Source: Anaerolineales bacterium (lineage in GTDB: Bacteria > Chloroflexota > Anaerolineae > Anaerolineales > UBA11858). Taken from it: DNA of 48,055 bases. The notes under the pieces were generated by a model. That model ran no database searches. It was given only the letters and a program-made list of their open reading frames with translations, and was not told where the DNA came from. How positions within the stretch are numbered: position 1 is the stretch's first letter; each line of letters opens with the position of its first letter. Positions 15,030 through 24,396 of the stretch are shown here, one piece after another. Position numbers and translations under genes: made by a program. The stretch spans positions 1 through 48,055 of the forward strand of contig JADHTJ010000019.1 in NCBI GenBank assembly GCA_016785015.1, in the 5' to 3' direction.

Positions 15030-18000
15030 ATGACAGCGTATCCTTCTGACCCCCAGGCTAGTTTTCGACTGAAACCGATCCGGGTAGCGCGAGTATCGGA
15101 GATCAGCGAGAGTACGGCCGCGGCAATGATTCCCGATGATGAGCGTGTAAATTTTCACATCGGGAATCCAGTACAAGACGAAAGCCTTTCCTCGGTGTAT
15201 TTGCGTATGGTACTCGGTATCGATATTCACAGAGAAAAATTACACCAAAACGACCCTGAAGCGATATTGGAACATCTTGGATGGGATGTCACACACAAGC
15301 CGAAGCTTGAATTCTTGATTCGGGTGATAAAGCAGAGTGCTCCTTATATGCCCCGAGGAGGGTATTCGAGAAAGAAGCCGCATGCGCTTGTTGATGCATT
15401 TCGCACCTGGCTAGAACAACAACAGGAGCCGCTATATTATGATACAGGGGAAAAATCGGGCAAGCGGGAGATCATCTTGGGTACGGGCGGTATTCACGAG
15501 ATGGTACGGATCATCTTGTTTGCTCTATGCTCTTACCTGGAATTCACCCCCGCGCGCATACTGAGCTATCATTGCGACATTCAACCACTAATTCAGAGTA
15601 TCCCCAATCTGTTATTTAATGATTTGGCTGATGAGGAGCGAGTGGCACTGGAGCAGATTGAACAACTCCTGGAACAACAATCCAACATACCGACTTTTTT
15701 GTTTATCGGCAACCCACTGGACGAAGTGACTCGCAGAAAATTGCGCCTCTTGAGCATTGAGCGGCCGCTATTTTTCATTGAAGCCAACAACGCTCCGAAT
15801 CATCTCTCCCTGGCGCGAGAAGCCAAACTTGTGCAGCGTGTAATCCGCTTATTAACGCCTGCGGTGTTTGCGAAAAGATTGCATCATCTTCCCACGGTGT
15901 TCATCGCCGGTAATGCTGATTTCCTTGGTGTGATCGAGAATGTGCACTTCAATCTCAAAGGGACGCCTTCTGCCTCCGAAGCCGAATTGCTGGATTTTCT
16001 ACTTACACAGCAGCTTGTTGAAGAGGGTACCAATCTATCAGAGCAGGTTCCTCTGGCGAAGCCGTCCTTTGAAGGCCTCGCAATGGGCGTTTCCGCGGAA
16101 ACGGTTCTGCCGGATCTGGCGTCGCGGACGGAGCACCGCCTCGAAAAGCTGGTGGAAGATGGCGTCCAAACGTTGGCGCACTCATTGACATCTTGGGAAG
16201 AGAAATTATCTTTGCTCACCCGTCGGATACAGAATGCCTGGAGAGGGCATATTTTTGATGAACTGGCTGAATTTAAGGCTGATGAAATTCTGGATCTACT
16301 CGTTCAAAATCTGCACAACTCTGAATGGATACAATCTCTTCAGCGAAGCTTCTTGAGCGCTTTTATTAAACATCAGCCGCAGTATAGCGCTGAAGCTTGT
16401 TTGGTCGTGAGTGGATCATCTCGCACGGCGTTGGGCATCTTGGGTTTTCATTGTGGTGTTTCTGAAGTTGTAATTCCAGATCTTAGCTGGTCCTATGAAC
16501 AGTGTTTTGTTGAAACTTATACTGTACCTTTATCGCCATCGTTAGGGCTGGATGTGGATGCCATTATTGAGAAGGTGGAACAGCTTTGCCAACATGATTC
16601 AGCTTGGCCGCAGCGCGGTGCGGTGGTCATTAATAATCCGCATAATGCGACAGGACAGATCTTCGATGAAGATGAAGTACGCCGATTGATCACGTACTGC
16701 CTGCAAAATAATCTCAACATCATCGACGACCTGGCCTATCAAAACGTAGCACCGGTTCAAGACCTCCCGGAAATCAAAACTGTACGCCAAATTGCAGCAG
16801 AGCTAAATCGTCACGGCGTTATCAATGATGCCCAGGTCAATAGGGTGATTTCAATCCACTCGATGTCCAAGACCGATAGTTTTGCCGGGGCCAGACTCGC
16901 CGTGGTAGAAATTGGCGATCGTCAAATTCGCCAACGCTTTGAAGCTTTGCTTTCCCTTATTCAGCCCAATATTGCTGCAATTTATATTAGTTATTTGTTT
17001 TATCGGAGTTCAACGCAGGCGACCAGAGCTTATTGGCATTTGCGCAACTCGATTTTATTCGAAAGAACGCAAGCTCTTCTACGCTCTGTAAAAAATTTAC
17101 CCTTGGATCGCAATCCGTTTGGCCTGGCAATCATCCCGCCGACAGGAAGTTTATATCCTCTCTTGCACATTGAATCTTTGCCCGCGGGGTTATCCCTGGA
17201 TTGGTTGGCATCAGCACTAGCGCGCGCAGGTATTGGTATGTTGCCTTTGGCCGCCTTTGCTCGTACAGAGGATGGTTTTGAAACAGGAAGAACTACTTTT
17301 CGCCTGACATTAGGCGGCATGGATAATTCTGATACCCTGATGGGAAAAACCCGTCGGTTGCTTATTGACCTAAACCGTTTGATTGCAGATGAAGATTCTC
17401 GGTACAACCGCAAACAAGTTTCAACCCACATTTCAGAAAGAAGCCGAAGCCATTCAGCCAATCTGTTCGAAGCGTGGAATATTTTCGCAAAACGCCTGCT
17501 GGAAACATGTGAAAATAGCCGGCCATGCCGCCGTTTTGTAGCGCTGATTTCATTAGATAGCAGCCAATTGTTCCAGGAATTAATCCAAGCATATATTCCT
17601 GAAAGATTAGATGTATTTCAAACCCGCCTTCTTGATCGAGCAGTAATCCAAGATGAGTTGATGTATCGGGCGATGAACGACAACGGTCAGTGGCTTGTTG
17701 AGCGGTTGGAACGAGAATTCATGAAAGATTCACTCCAAAGGCGCCAGGATCAATTCAGGTCACGTACCTATGACCGCACCGTTCATCCAACGCAAGCTTA
17801 TTCACTGCAAGTAGAGATGGCCTTTGACGAGGTAATTTCGGCATTGATCTCTCGACAACCGATTGCACCGGCGCTTATCGAAAAAGTTGCCCAAGCACTG
17901 ACAAAGGAATATTGTGGTTTGAATGTAGCCATCAACTCCCAGCAAGAAGTTGATGAAATACTATTAGATCTAACCTCACTGATCTCTGGTGAAGAGTTTG

Positions 18001-20648
18001 CTGAATTATTTACGGATACTACGTTATCTCCATTTTTATCATTCTGGAGTGATTGGGATGGGAGCAACAGGCCATCAGGCCAAGGCCATCAATTGGTGGC
18101 TGCTGTCGCTATGGAAAATGTGCGGCGACTGACTCGAATTCTTAGAATTTTGCAACAAGTTGACCCGACGATTTCAGTTAATCCAAGATTGAAAAATGAA
18201 CTTGATTTACTCCCCCAACGGAATCTGCAATTTACCAAACTCCTGAACGAGATCACACAGCTAACTCACCAATTGGAGCAGCGCTATCGAGGCATCCTTC
18301 CGTTTTCTGTGGAAACTACTCCCTTGCGGCGCTTGGCAACACGACTTCGTATCCGTCGTGACCCTGCAACAATCCTTTGGCAGCATAATGATCGCTACGA
18401 ACGGAAGATGTTTCAACTCCGACAACAAAGACGTTCGACATTGGAGTTTTATTTTGCGCTCAACAAAGATTTGCGCAAACAACTGTATGCCCTGATTCCT
18501 ATGATCGATAATCAGCGCACCTCGGAACCTTTGCTTCGTGAAATACTGGGGTACCGTGATATTTTGCAGCGCATGGTGCTTACCCCTCGAATCAACCAGG
18601 GTTTGATAACAGCGCGTGATCAGTTTGCCATCGATACGACGGCATACAATATCTATGAAATTAACTCAATTGCTGGACAATACGGCAATCCTGGCATGAC
18701 CCTGGCGCTGCAGATCAGTTTATCCTCGAAACCAGAAGCACTGATTTCTCTTGATCGGAAGATGCGTGTTCAAGCGGAGCAGATGCGTAGGGATCTATCT
18801 CCAGCTGAACTTCCTCCAATTTGGCTGATACCTTTATTTGAAGACATCGACACAGTCAGGAATATTCGCTCCTATCTCGATCAGGTGTGGAACTATGCCA
18901 CGCAGAGCCGCCATACATTGCAATCTCCACAAGATCGATTTGCGGAAATTATCTCCGAAATTTTCATTGCTGGTTCCGACTTGAGCCAGCAGGTCAGCCA
19001 GGCAAATGCCGCTCACTTATATCGAAAGGCTAAATATGATACCCACTCGTGGTTGGCCGAACACGGGGTTGTAGATGCCGTTCGAATCAAATTGGGCAGC
19101 GGTGAGCCTATGCAGCGGCAGGGCGGCTATTATTCACGAGTTGCGGGTCAGGCTGCTTTTAATAAATCCGAGGATGACAAACGCAGGATTTCCAAACATC
19201 TGCCTGCACCTGCCCGAAAAAGTACCGTTTATGCAGTGACGCCTTTACAGGGAGTCTTCTTGGGGGGTGATTTGAGGACATTCCAAAGTAGATTATCAGA
19301 GCATCTCCGTTTCTTGCCAGTTCAAGAATATGTCAGTTTGCAAAACCATATCCGGGAAGCGCAGTACAGCCATCGCCAAGACCTAATCCGCGCATCCGAA
19401 ACCATTGCTGAAAGTCGCCTGGGTGCACAAAGCCGCAGTTTGCAGGAATTGGAGCGCCTTACGATAGGAACGGATGAAACCCTGATGGAGAGTTTCCTGG
19501 ATGAATTGACTGATAATTTCCGCCATATCCTTTATGGCTGTGAGGAAGACGTTGTTGGAATCCATATCATTTCATATTTTATCGGTCGATCTTTGCCTCA
19601 ATTGCGAGATCGCCCAACTTCCAGACGAACACCCGGTACAGGTGTAGAGCGTGGACAGCAGATTTTGGCCAATATCGCAGAAATCATCCCCCTTGCAAAA
19701 CAAGGCAGTTTGTTGCGCGCAATATCTCACAATCAATCGCAAACGGTAGTACTTGGAATCAACCAACTTACAACTGGATTATTTCGCGCTTTAGAACGCT
19801 ATGCACGAAAATCCTTTGCCGAGGCTGAACGCGAGCGCATGGTCGCCGAGCGTCTATTGCCATACTTGCCTGTGTATGAAATTCTAAATACCTTGCGAAT
19901 GTATCAGGATTGGAACGGCGAATATCTAAAACGCATCGAAACGGCTTTTCCAGCTGGCAATTCAGCTTTTGTGGCTCTTCGAGAGGACAGAGATGCTCTG
20001 CAACACTTTTTGCCTATTTTCCAACAGGAACTTCTGCGGCGGCACGGCGTAGATGTCAACGATTTCTTTGAAAATGATGTCTTCATTGCGCAGCTTCTCC
20101 CTACGCTTCGCCCTGACATGGCGGTGCTGTTGCAGGAGAACTTATTCAATACGGACATCGATCAGGTAATGCAGCAAATATCTGGGAGGGTTGCTGATGA
20201 ATGGCGAGTGGAACTTGAGAAATTGCTTCAACTGCCCAATCAAATTGGCCATTGGCGTTCGATCATTTGGGATGTGCTGGGCGATTCGATCTATCAATGG
20301 GTGCAGAGTTTTGCGGAACTCGCGAATGCTCTGTATTCCTTTACAACTACCCGAGCGCTTGAGACTTCGCCTGCAATTGCCCGGGAGACTAAACTTTCTC
20401 CTGCCCTGGCCGGTTTCTTGCGTACTGCACGAGCAGACGATGAAATGCGAAATTTCCTAATCGGTGCGATTGATTATTTAAGTACATTTGCAGGAGGGGA
20501 TGTCGAAATTCCTGTGGGCATCATTCGGGCGATGAACGATGTTGAGCGTATTGCCGAAATCGAAGAAAGTGCCCTTCCAACTGAGAAACAAAACGTAATT
20601 CGCTATTGTACAATCCAAATTGCCCGCCTGGCAGGTGAGAGTGGCTAG
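15030..20648 (+). CDS. Giant multidomain protein: pseudo-aminotransferase, PLP aminotransferase and degenerate PEP-carboxylase-like region
   Basis: 1872 aa. Residues ~35-330 resemble a degenerate aminotransferase large domain (FHIGNPVQDESL, GYSRKKPHALVDAFRTWLE, ILGTGGIHEMVRIILFAL, FIGNPLDE) without a catalytic lysine. Residues ~450-780 are an intact fold-type-I aminotransferase: NNPHNATGQ at 535-543, D567 and Y570 in IIDDLAYQ, and Lys614 in SMSKTDSFAGARLAVV. Residues ~800-1600 follow phosphoenolpyruvate carboxylase in order and spacing: H919 in TVHPTQ (TAHPTE), D1008-N1013 in DWDGSNRP (GGDRDGNP), E1271 in IPLFEDI (PLFET), D1317 in AGSDLSQQ (YSDSAKD) and R1363 in PMQRQGG (GRGG...RGG). Lys546 and His579 equivalents (E. 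coli) are replaced, so carboxylase activity is doubtful. The last ~270 residues are helical and unassigned. No Shine-Dalgarno is evident. Confidence 0.8.
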   Translation: MTAYPSDPQASFRLKPIRVARVSEISESTAAAMIPDDERVNFHIGNPVQDESLSSVYLRMVLGIDIHREKLHQNDPEAILEHLGWDVTHKPKLEFLIRVIKQSAPYMPRGGYSRKKPHALVDAFRTWLEQQQEPLYYDTGEKSGKREIILGTGGIHEMVRIILFALCSYLEFTPARILSYHCDIQPLIQSIPNLLFNDLADEERVALEQIEQLLEQQSNIPTFLFIGNPLDEVTRRKLRLLSIERPLFFIEANNAPNHLSLAREAKLVQRVIRLLTPAVFAKRLHHLPTVFIAGNADFLGVIENVHFNLKGTPSASEAELLDFLLTQQLVEEGTNLSEQVPLAKPSFEGLAMGVSAETVLPDLASRTEHRLEKLVEDGVQTLAHSLTSWEEKLSLLTRRIQNAWRGHIFDELAEFKADEILDLLVQNLHNSEWIQSLQRSFLSAFIKHQPQYSAEACLVVSGSSRTALGILGFHCGVSEVVIPDLSWSYEQCFVETYTVPLSPSLGLDVDAIIEKVEQLCQHDSAWPQRGAVVINNPHNATGQIFDEDEVRRLITYCLQNNLNIIDDLAYQNVAPVQDLPEIKTVRQIAAELNRHGVINDAQVNRVISIHSMSKTDSFAGARLAVVEIGDRQIRQRFEALLSLIQPNIAAIYISYLFYRSSTQATRAYWHLRNSILFERTQALLRSVKNLPLDRNPFGLAIIPPTGSLYPLLHIESLPAGLSLDWLASALARAGIGMLPLAAFARTEDGFETGRTTFRLTLGGMDNSDTLMGKTRRLLIDLNRLIADEDSRYNRKQVSTHISERSRSHSANLFEAWNIFAKRLLETCENSRPCRRFVALISLDSSQLFQELIQAYIPERLDVFQTRLLDRAVIQDELMYRAMNDNGQWLVERLEREFMKDSLQRRQDQFRSRTYDRTVHPTQAYSLQVEMAFDEVISALISRQPIAPALIEKVAQALTKEYCGLNVAINSQQEVDEILLDLTSLISGEEFAELFTDTTLSPFLSFWSDWDGSNRPSGQGHQLVAAVAMENVRRLTRILRILQQVDPTISVNPRLKNELDLLPQRNLQFTKLLNEITQLTHQLEQRYRGILPFSVETTPLRRLATRLRIRRDPATILWQHNDRYERKMFQLRQQRRSTLEFYFALNKDLRKQLYALIPMIDNQRTSEPLLREILGYRDILQRMVLTPRINQGLITARDQFAIDTTAYNIYEINSIAGQYGNPGMTLALQISLSSKPEALISLDRKMRVQAEQMRRDLSPAELPPIWLIPLFEDIDTVRNIRSYLDQVWNYATQSRHTLQSPQDRFAEIISEIFIAGSDLSQQVSQANAAHLYRKAKYDTHSWLAEHGVVDAVRIKLGSGEPMQRQGGYYSRVAGQAAFNKSEDDKRRISKHLPAPARKSTVYAVTPLQGVFLGGDLRTFQSRLSEHLRFLPVQEYVSLQNHIREAQYSHRQDLIRASETIAESRLGAQSRSLQELERLTIGTDETLMESFLDELTDNFRHILYGCEEDVVGIHIISYFIGRSLPQLRDRPTSRRTPGTGVERGQQILANIAEIIPLAKQGSLLRAISHNQSQTVVLGINQLTTGLFRALERYARKSFAEAERERMVAERLLPYLPVYEILNTLRMYQDWNGEYLKRIETAFPAGNSAFVALREDRDALQHFLPIFQQELLRRHGVDVNDFFENDVFIAQLLPTLRPDMAVLLQENLFNTDIDQVMQQISGRVADEWRVELEKLLQLPNQIGHWRSIIWDVLGDSIYQWVQSFAELANALYSFTTTRALETSPAIARETKLSPALAGFLRTARADDEMRNFLIGAIDYLSTFAGGDVEIPVGIIRAMNDVERIAEIEESALPTEKQNVIRYCTIQIARLAGESG

Positions 20649-20676
20649 AATTCAATTTACATGTTTTTTGATTGAA

Positions 20677-20832
20677 TGTCATTCTGAGCACAGCGAAGAA
20701 TCCCTGCGGCGTTCGATACATTTGACCCACGCAGGCATGAATTCTCGCACAGTATCAGAGATTCCCTTCGACAGGCTCAGGGCAGGATTCGTCGCTTCAG
20801 CCGCTTCGCTTCCTTCGCTCCTCAGAATGACA
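20677..20832. repeat. Dispersed inverted-repeat element, copy 3 (156 bp)
   Basis: Perfect 12-bp ends TGTCATTCTGAG (20677-20688) and CTCAGAATGACA (20821-20832), with GAAGAATCCCTG and GATTCCCTTCGACAGGCT then CAGGGCAGG inside. Very close to copy 1. It begins 29 bases after the giant gene stop. Confidence 0.85.
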
Positions 20833-20982
20833 CAGCACGGTGTGCGCCATCCTTCTGACCACTACAGTTTTTATGAATATTTACAAAAAATCCGTGTCCC
20901 AGAAAATTTTTTTCTCAAACTGTCAGGTGGCTAGGTTTTTTGAAGACTCTTGAATTAGATTCGATTAATGGATTTGTGAAGC
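20833..20982. other. Intergenic stretch between convergent genes
   Basis: No gene is seen. It contains AAAAAATCCGTGTCCC near 20885, the inverse of the GGGACACGGATT motif after herA, and AT-rich runs (TTTTTTTCTC, GTTTTTTGAAG). No convincing stem before a T-run could be built. Confidence 0.4.
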
Positions 20983-22863
20983 CTACTCAAGTGCCAGTTC
21001 TCTATGTAGCGCTAAGAAAGCCTTCACTACTTGCGGATCGAAATGTTTACCCGCCTCACTGTGGATGAATTCCAATATTTTTTCAAGTGGCCAGGCATCG
21101 CGATAGGGTCGATCTGACTTTAAGGCATCCCAGACATCAACGATTGCGAATATGCGCCCAGACAAGGGGATTTGTTCACCTGTCAGACCCCGCGGATACC
21201 CTGTGCCATCCCATTTCTCGTGGTGGCAATAAGGGATTTCCAGCGCAGGTCGCAAATAGTGAATAGGTAGGAGCCATTCGTAAGCATAGACGGGATGTTT
21301 TTTCATTACCTGCCATTCATCTGCATTGAGTGGACCTGGTTTGCTCAGGATAGAATCTGGCACGCCAATTTTGCCAATATCGTGCAGCAGGGCACCTCGG
21401 CGGATATGAACCATTTCATCTTTGCTGATGTCAAAGTTTCGCGCTAATTTTAGCGTCAAATCCACTACACGCCGGCAGTGTCCTTCAGTTTCCAAATCGC
21501 GCAGTTCAAGACCGCGCGCCCAACCTTCAATTGTGTCATCATAGGCCTGAACTAACTCGATATTCGAGCGTTGCATGTCGTTGAAGAGGCTAATATTATC
21601 GATAGCAATTGCTGCCTGTCCAGCAAGAGTTTCCAAGAATTCCAACCATTCCGGCTCAGCAGAATGTTTTTGGCGATGGAAGATTTCCAATACACCCAGG
21701 ATTTTCCCTTTTGCGATCAAGGGTATGCCATAGTATGTGACGAACCCTTCATTCTTCAACAGAGAAGATTGTGCAAAAGCAGTTTCCTGGTCGCCTAAAT
21801 CCTGGAGTTGGACGATCTTTCGTTCCAGAGCGGCTTTCCCTGCCAGCCCTTCTCCTAAACGTAGGTTTGTGTAGTGGAGAGCCTTGGTTCGAAACCCTTG
21901 GCCTACAATGAATTCTAGTGTCTGCAAATGCCGATCAAACAATAACACAGCTGCCGCATCCACAGCTAATTGTGTCAGCACCTGTTTGAGCAGTATATTC
22001 AGTGTGAAGTTCAAATCGAGGCTGCTGCTGATGGTTTGATCTATACTTCGTAGAGATGATAATCGATCTAAGCGTTGATTCGCTTCAGTAAACAAGCGGG
22101 CATTCTCAAGCGCCAGCTCGGCTCGTTCTGCAATTTCCCCTTGCAGTTTTTCATTGGTTTTGATCAGATCAGTCGTGCGCTCCTCGACGCGCAACTCGAG
22201 CTGGTCATGGGCTTCCTGCAGTGCGATCTCAGCATTTTTACGCTCATTGATTTCCCTTGTAATTCCAATGATGCCAGTAATTTTCCCCAAAGGGTCCCGC
22301 ATGGGAACTTTGGTCGTTGATGTCCAATTGGATTGCCCATCCGGTTTTTGCAACTCTTCATCATAATCAATTAATGGCTTCCCTGTTTCAATAATTTGCT
22401 GTTCTTCAGCCCTGGTTTGTTGAAATAATTCTTTGCCAAAAAGTTCGTTATCCGTTTTTCCAATCACCTGGCTTAGATCATCAATATTGAGGTCTTGTTG
22501 CATCTTCTTGTTAATTCGAATCAAGCGTGACTGTTCATCCTTGAAGTAGATACTGTCTCTCGCAGCATCCATTAGCGCTTCTAACAATTTCTTTTCTTGT
22601 TGGAGCTCCTCCCACAATAGGCTATATTTCCCCATGAGATAATGAGCGGGGATGACAGTGGCAATTGTTGCGAATGCGATCGTCAAATTGCGTGATTCCC
22701 CTGTGGTTAGATTTGGAAAAAAGATCTCTTTACCCCACTCGAAAACTGACATCCCAACCAGGGGTATGAATATTGCTAATAGAAGAGTGGGAAAATATTT
22801 TACTGGGATTTTATATTTTCTTCTTGAGGCAACTCGATTTTTTACCTTTATAGGTAATCCCAT
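20983..22863 (-). CDS. PAS-GAF-HD-GYP signalling protein (probable cyclic-di-GMP phosphodiesterase)
   Basis: 626 aa from ATG 22861-22863, with AGAGGA upstream; a TTG-started frame begins 72 bases earlier. Two N-terminal transmembrane helices are followed by a PAS domain (AARDSIYFKDEQSRLIRINK, then ITGIIGITREINERK), a coiled coil, a GAF domain (SSLDLNFTLNILLKQVLTQL to GVLEIFHR) and a C-terminal HD-GYP domain. The last has GHCRRV, LLHDIGKIGVPD, KKHPVYAYEWL, HHEKWDGTGYPRGL and SGRIFAIVDVWDALKSDRPYR, with all metal-binding His/Asp residues. It probably senses a signal at the membrane and hydrolyses c-di-GMP. It is convergent with the giant gene. Confidence 0.9.
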   Translation of the reverse strand: MGLPIKVKNRVASRRKYKIPVKYFPTLLLAIFIPLVGMSVFEWGKEIFFPNLTTGESRNLTIAFATIATVIPAHYLMGKYSLLWEELQQEKKLLEALMDAARDSIYFKDEQSRLIRINKKMQQDLNIDDLSQVIGKTDNELFGKELFQQTRAEEQQIIETGKPLIDYDEELQKPDGQSNWTSTTKVPMRDPLGKITGIIGITREINERKNAEIALQEAHDQLELRVEERTTDLIKTNEKLQGEIAERAELALENARLFTEANQRLDRLSSLRSIDQTISSSLDLNFTLNILLKQVLTQLAVDAAAVLLFDRHLQTLEFIVGQGFRTKALHYTNLRLGEGLAGKAALERKIVQLQDLGDQETAFAQSSLLKNEGFVTYYGIPLIAKGKILGVLEIFHRQKHSAEPEWLEFLETLAGQAAIAIDNISLFNDMQRSNIELVQAYDDTIEGWARGLELRDLETEGHCRRVVDLTLKLARNFDISKDEMVHIRRGALLHDIGKIGVPDSILSKPGPLNADEWQVMKKHPVYAYEWLLPIHYLRPALEIPYCHHEKWDGTGYPRGLTGEQIPLSGRIFAIVDVWDALKSDRPYRDAWPLEKILEFIHSEAGKHFDPQVVKAFLALHRELALE

Positions 22864-23023
22864 AGACGGATATCCTCTACCTGGTTCTTCGACGTGCAAT
22901 TTTGACTCCAGGCAGCTGAAAAGTGTGCAATTCAAAACAAATTATAATGGTATTTGCGCCCCGATCACCTTTCCATTCTGTTGGTATAACACCTAGAAGT
23001 TATGGACGCTCCAAGAAATGATT

Positions 23024-23056
23024 ATGCCCCCAAACCTCGAACTGGTTTGAGGGCAT
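23024..23056 (-). terminator. Hairpin downstream of the ABC exporter operon
   Basis: ATGCCCCCAAACC (23024-23036) pairs with GGTTTGAGGGCAT (23044-23056) at 12 of 13 positions, 35 bases after the stop of the last permease gene. On the minus strand it is followed by AATCATTTCTTGG, a weak U-tract. Confidence 0.6.
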
Positions 23057-23090
23057 ATGAACCCCGATTTTGATCAGTCAAGTAAGCTAG

Positions 23091-24317
23091 TTATTCGTAT
23101 TCGAAGCGCCAGACTGCTAAACCGAAGCATGCTGCGGTAAATCCCAGTAATATCGCCGCAGGCATGAGTACAGATTCCAATCCCATGCCGCGCATGACAA
23201 TGTTTTGAAAACCATCCATAGCCCAGGCAACGGGTGTAAAGTGTCCAACGGTCCGAAATGTTGGGCTGGTGAATTCCAGCGGAACCCAGGCGCCACCCAA
23301 GCCAGAGAGAATGAACATGGGAATCAGGGAGTACATAATCACCTGTTCTTCACTCTTGGCAAGCGTGCCGATCAACATGCCCATGCTGGCCACAAACAGG
23401 GCTGTTGTGAGCGTGACGAGTATGGTAGCCAGGGGGGCATCGAAATAACCTACATCCAGGAAGATCGCCGCGAATCCGATTAAGATAGTAAATTGAATCA
23501 GGACCATCAAGAACATCGCCAAGAAGTGCCCAATCAGGATTTCTGTTCGCGAGATAGCTGTCGTGAGCAGACGTTGCAGTGAGCCTGACTTTCGCTCAAT
23601 GACCAAAATCCCTGCGGCCCCGATCAGACCAGCGATAGCAAATTGCACCATCATTCCAGGGGATGAGTGCGAAAAAGCGTTGGGTTGTTCCGCGCGCTCT
23701 TCTTCGGCTCCAGTTTGAGTGCTGATCAGCGTAAAGGGTGGGGCATCCCAAGAGGCAACTGCGTTCTCTAATGATCCGTCGAAGTAAGCATCCTGATCTG
23801 TCTGACTTCCGAAGGGATTGAACTGAGCTTGTATCATGGTGCTGAACTGCGCTGCACTGATGGAATTGGTCAACCGGTTGACGGCTGCTTGAACGCCATT
23901 TTGCACAGTGGCACCCGCGCTGGTAGCTTCTTTTTGGATGATTATGAGTTTGAGTTTTTGGTCTGTGGGCAAACTTTCGCTGTACCCGTCTGGAACGATG
24001 ATCATTGCTGCGAGTTCATCCTCTGCCACTATTCTTTCCAATTCTTCTAGTGTAGTATCTTCTTCAAAAGTGACAGGACGAATGGCGTCGGATTTTTTCA
24101 ACAGGGCAAACAGCACCGGGCTGATTTGTTCCTGATCTTGGTCAACAAAACCCACGGGTAGCCGTGGATCGACCTCTTCATCTCCAGTATCAAATCCGCC
24201 AAAGGCAAAGCCAAATACCAGGGTGAATATAACCGGCATGATCAACAAGAAGAGGAATGATTTCCAATCCCGGATGATTTGTAGTAAGTCATTGAGTGCT
24301 AGATTTAATATCCGCAT
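23091..24317 (-). CDS. ABC-2 type exporter permease subunit
   Basis: 408 aa. One N-terminal transmembrane helix (FLFLLIMPVIFTLVFGFAF), a ~190-residue external loop and five C-terminal helices with GLIGAAGILVIERKSGSLQRLL, the conserved ABC-2 segment. ATG preceded by CGGAGAA. It follows the second permease gene by 79 bases and forms an operon with it and the ATPase. The large external domain is typical of DrrB/YhgE-like and NatB-like exporters of drugs or lipids. Confidence 0.88.
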   Translation of the reverse strand: MRILNLALNDLLQIIRDWKSFLFLLIMPVIFTLVFGFAFGGFDTGDEEVDPRLPVGFVDQDQEQISPVLFALLKKSDAIRPVTFEEDTTLEELERIVAEDELAAMIIVPDGYSESLPTDQKLKLIIIQKEATSAGATVQNGVQAAVNRLTNSISAAQFSTMIQAQFNPFGSQTDQDAYFDGSLENAVASWDAPPFTLISTQTGAEEERAEQPNAFSHSSPGMMVQFAIAGLIGAAGILVIERKSGSLQRLLTTAISRTEILIGHFLAMFLMVLIQFTILIGFAAIFLDVGYFDAPLATILVTLTTALFVASMGMLIGTLAKSEEQVIMYSLIPMFILSGLGGAWVPLEFTSPTFRTVGHFTPVAWAMDGFQNIVMRGMGLESVLMPAAILLGFTAACFGLAVWRFEYE

Positions 24318-24396
24318 GATTTTCTCCGTAGAGTGCCTTGTGTGCAGGTGGAGCGTATTAAAAATCGCGCTCCTTTCTGCAGCACGCTTTACGATT

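Noticed and set aside
14946..15230. 94-codon minus-strand frame at the giant gene start
   Set aside because: Antisense to the N-terminus of a long coding frame and without features of its own.
15030..20648. Giant gene as an assembly chimera of two genes
   Set aside because: One frame runs without interruption and the motif spacing of each part is natural; no junction in composition is seen.
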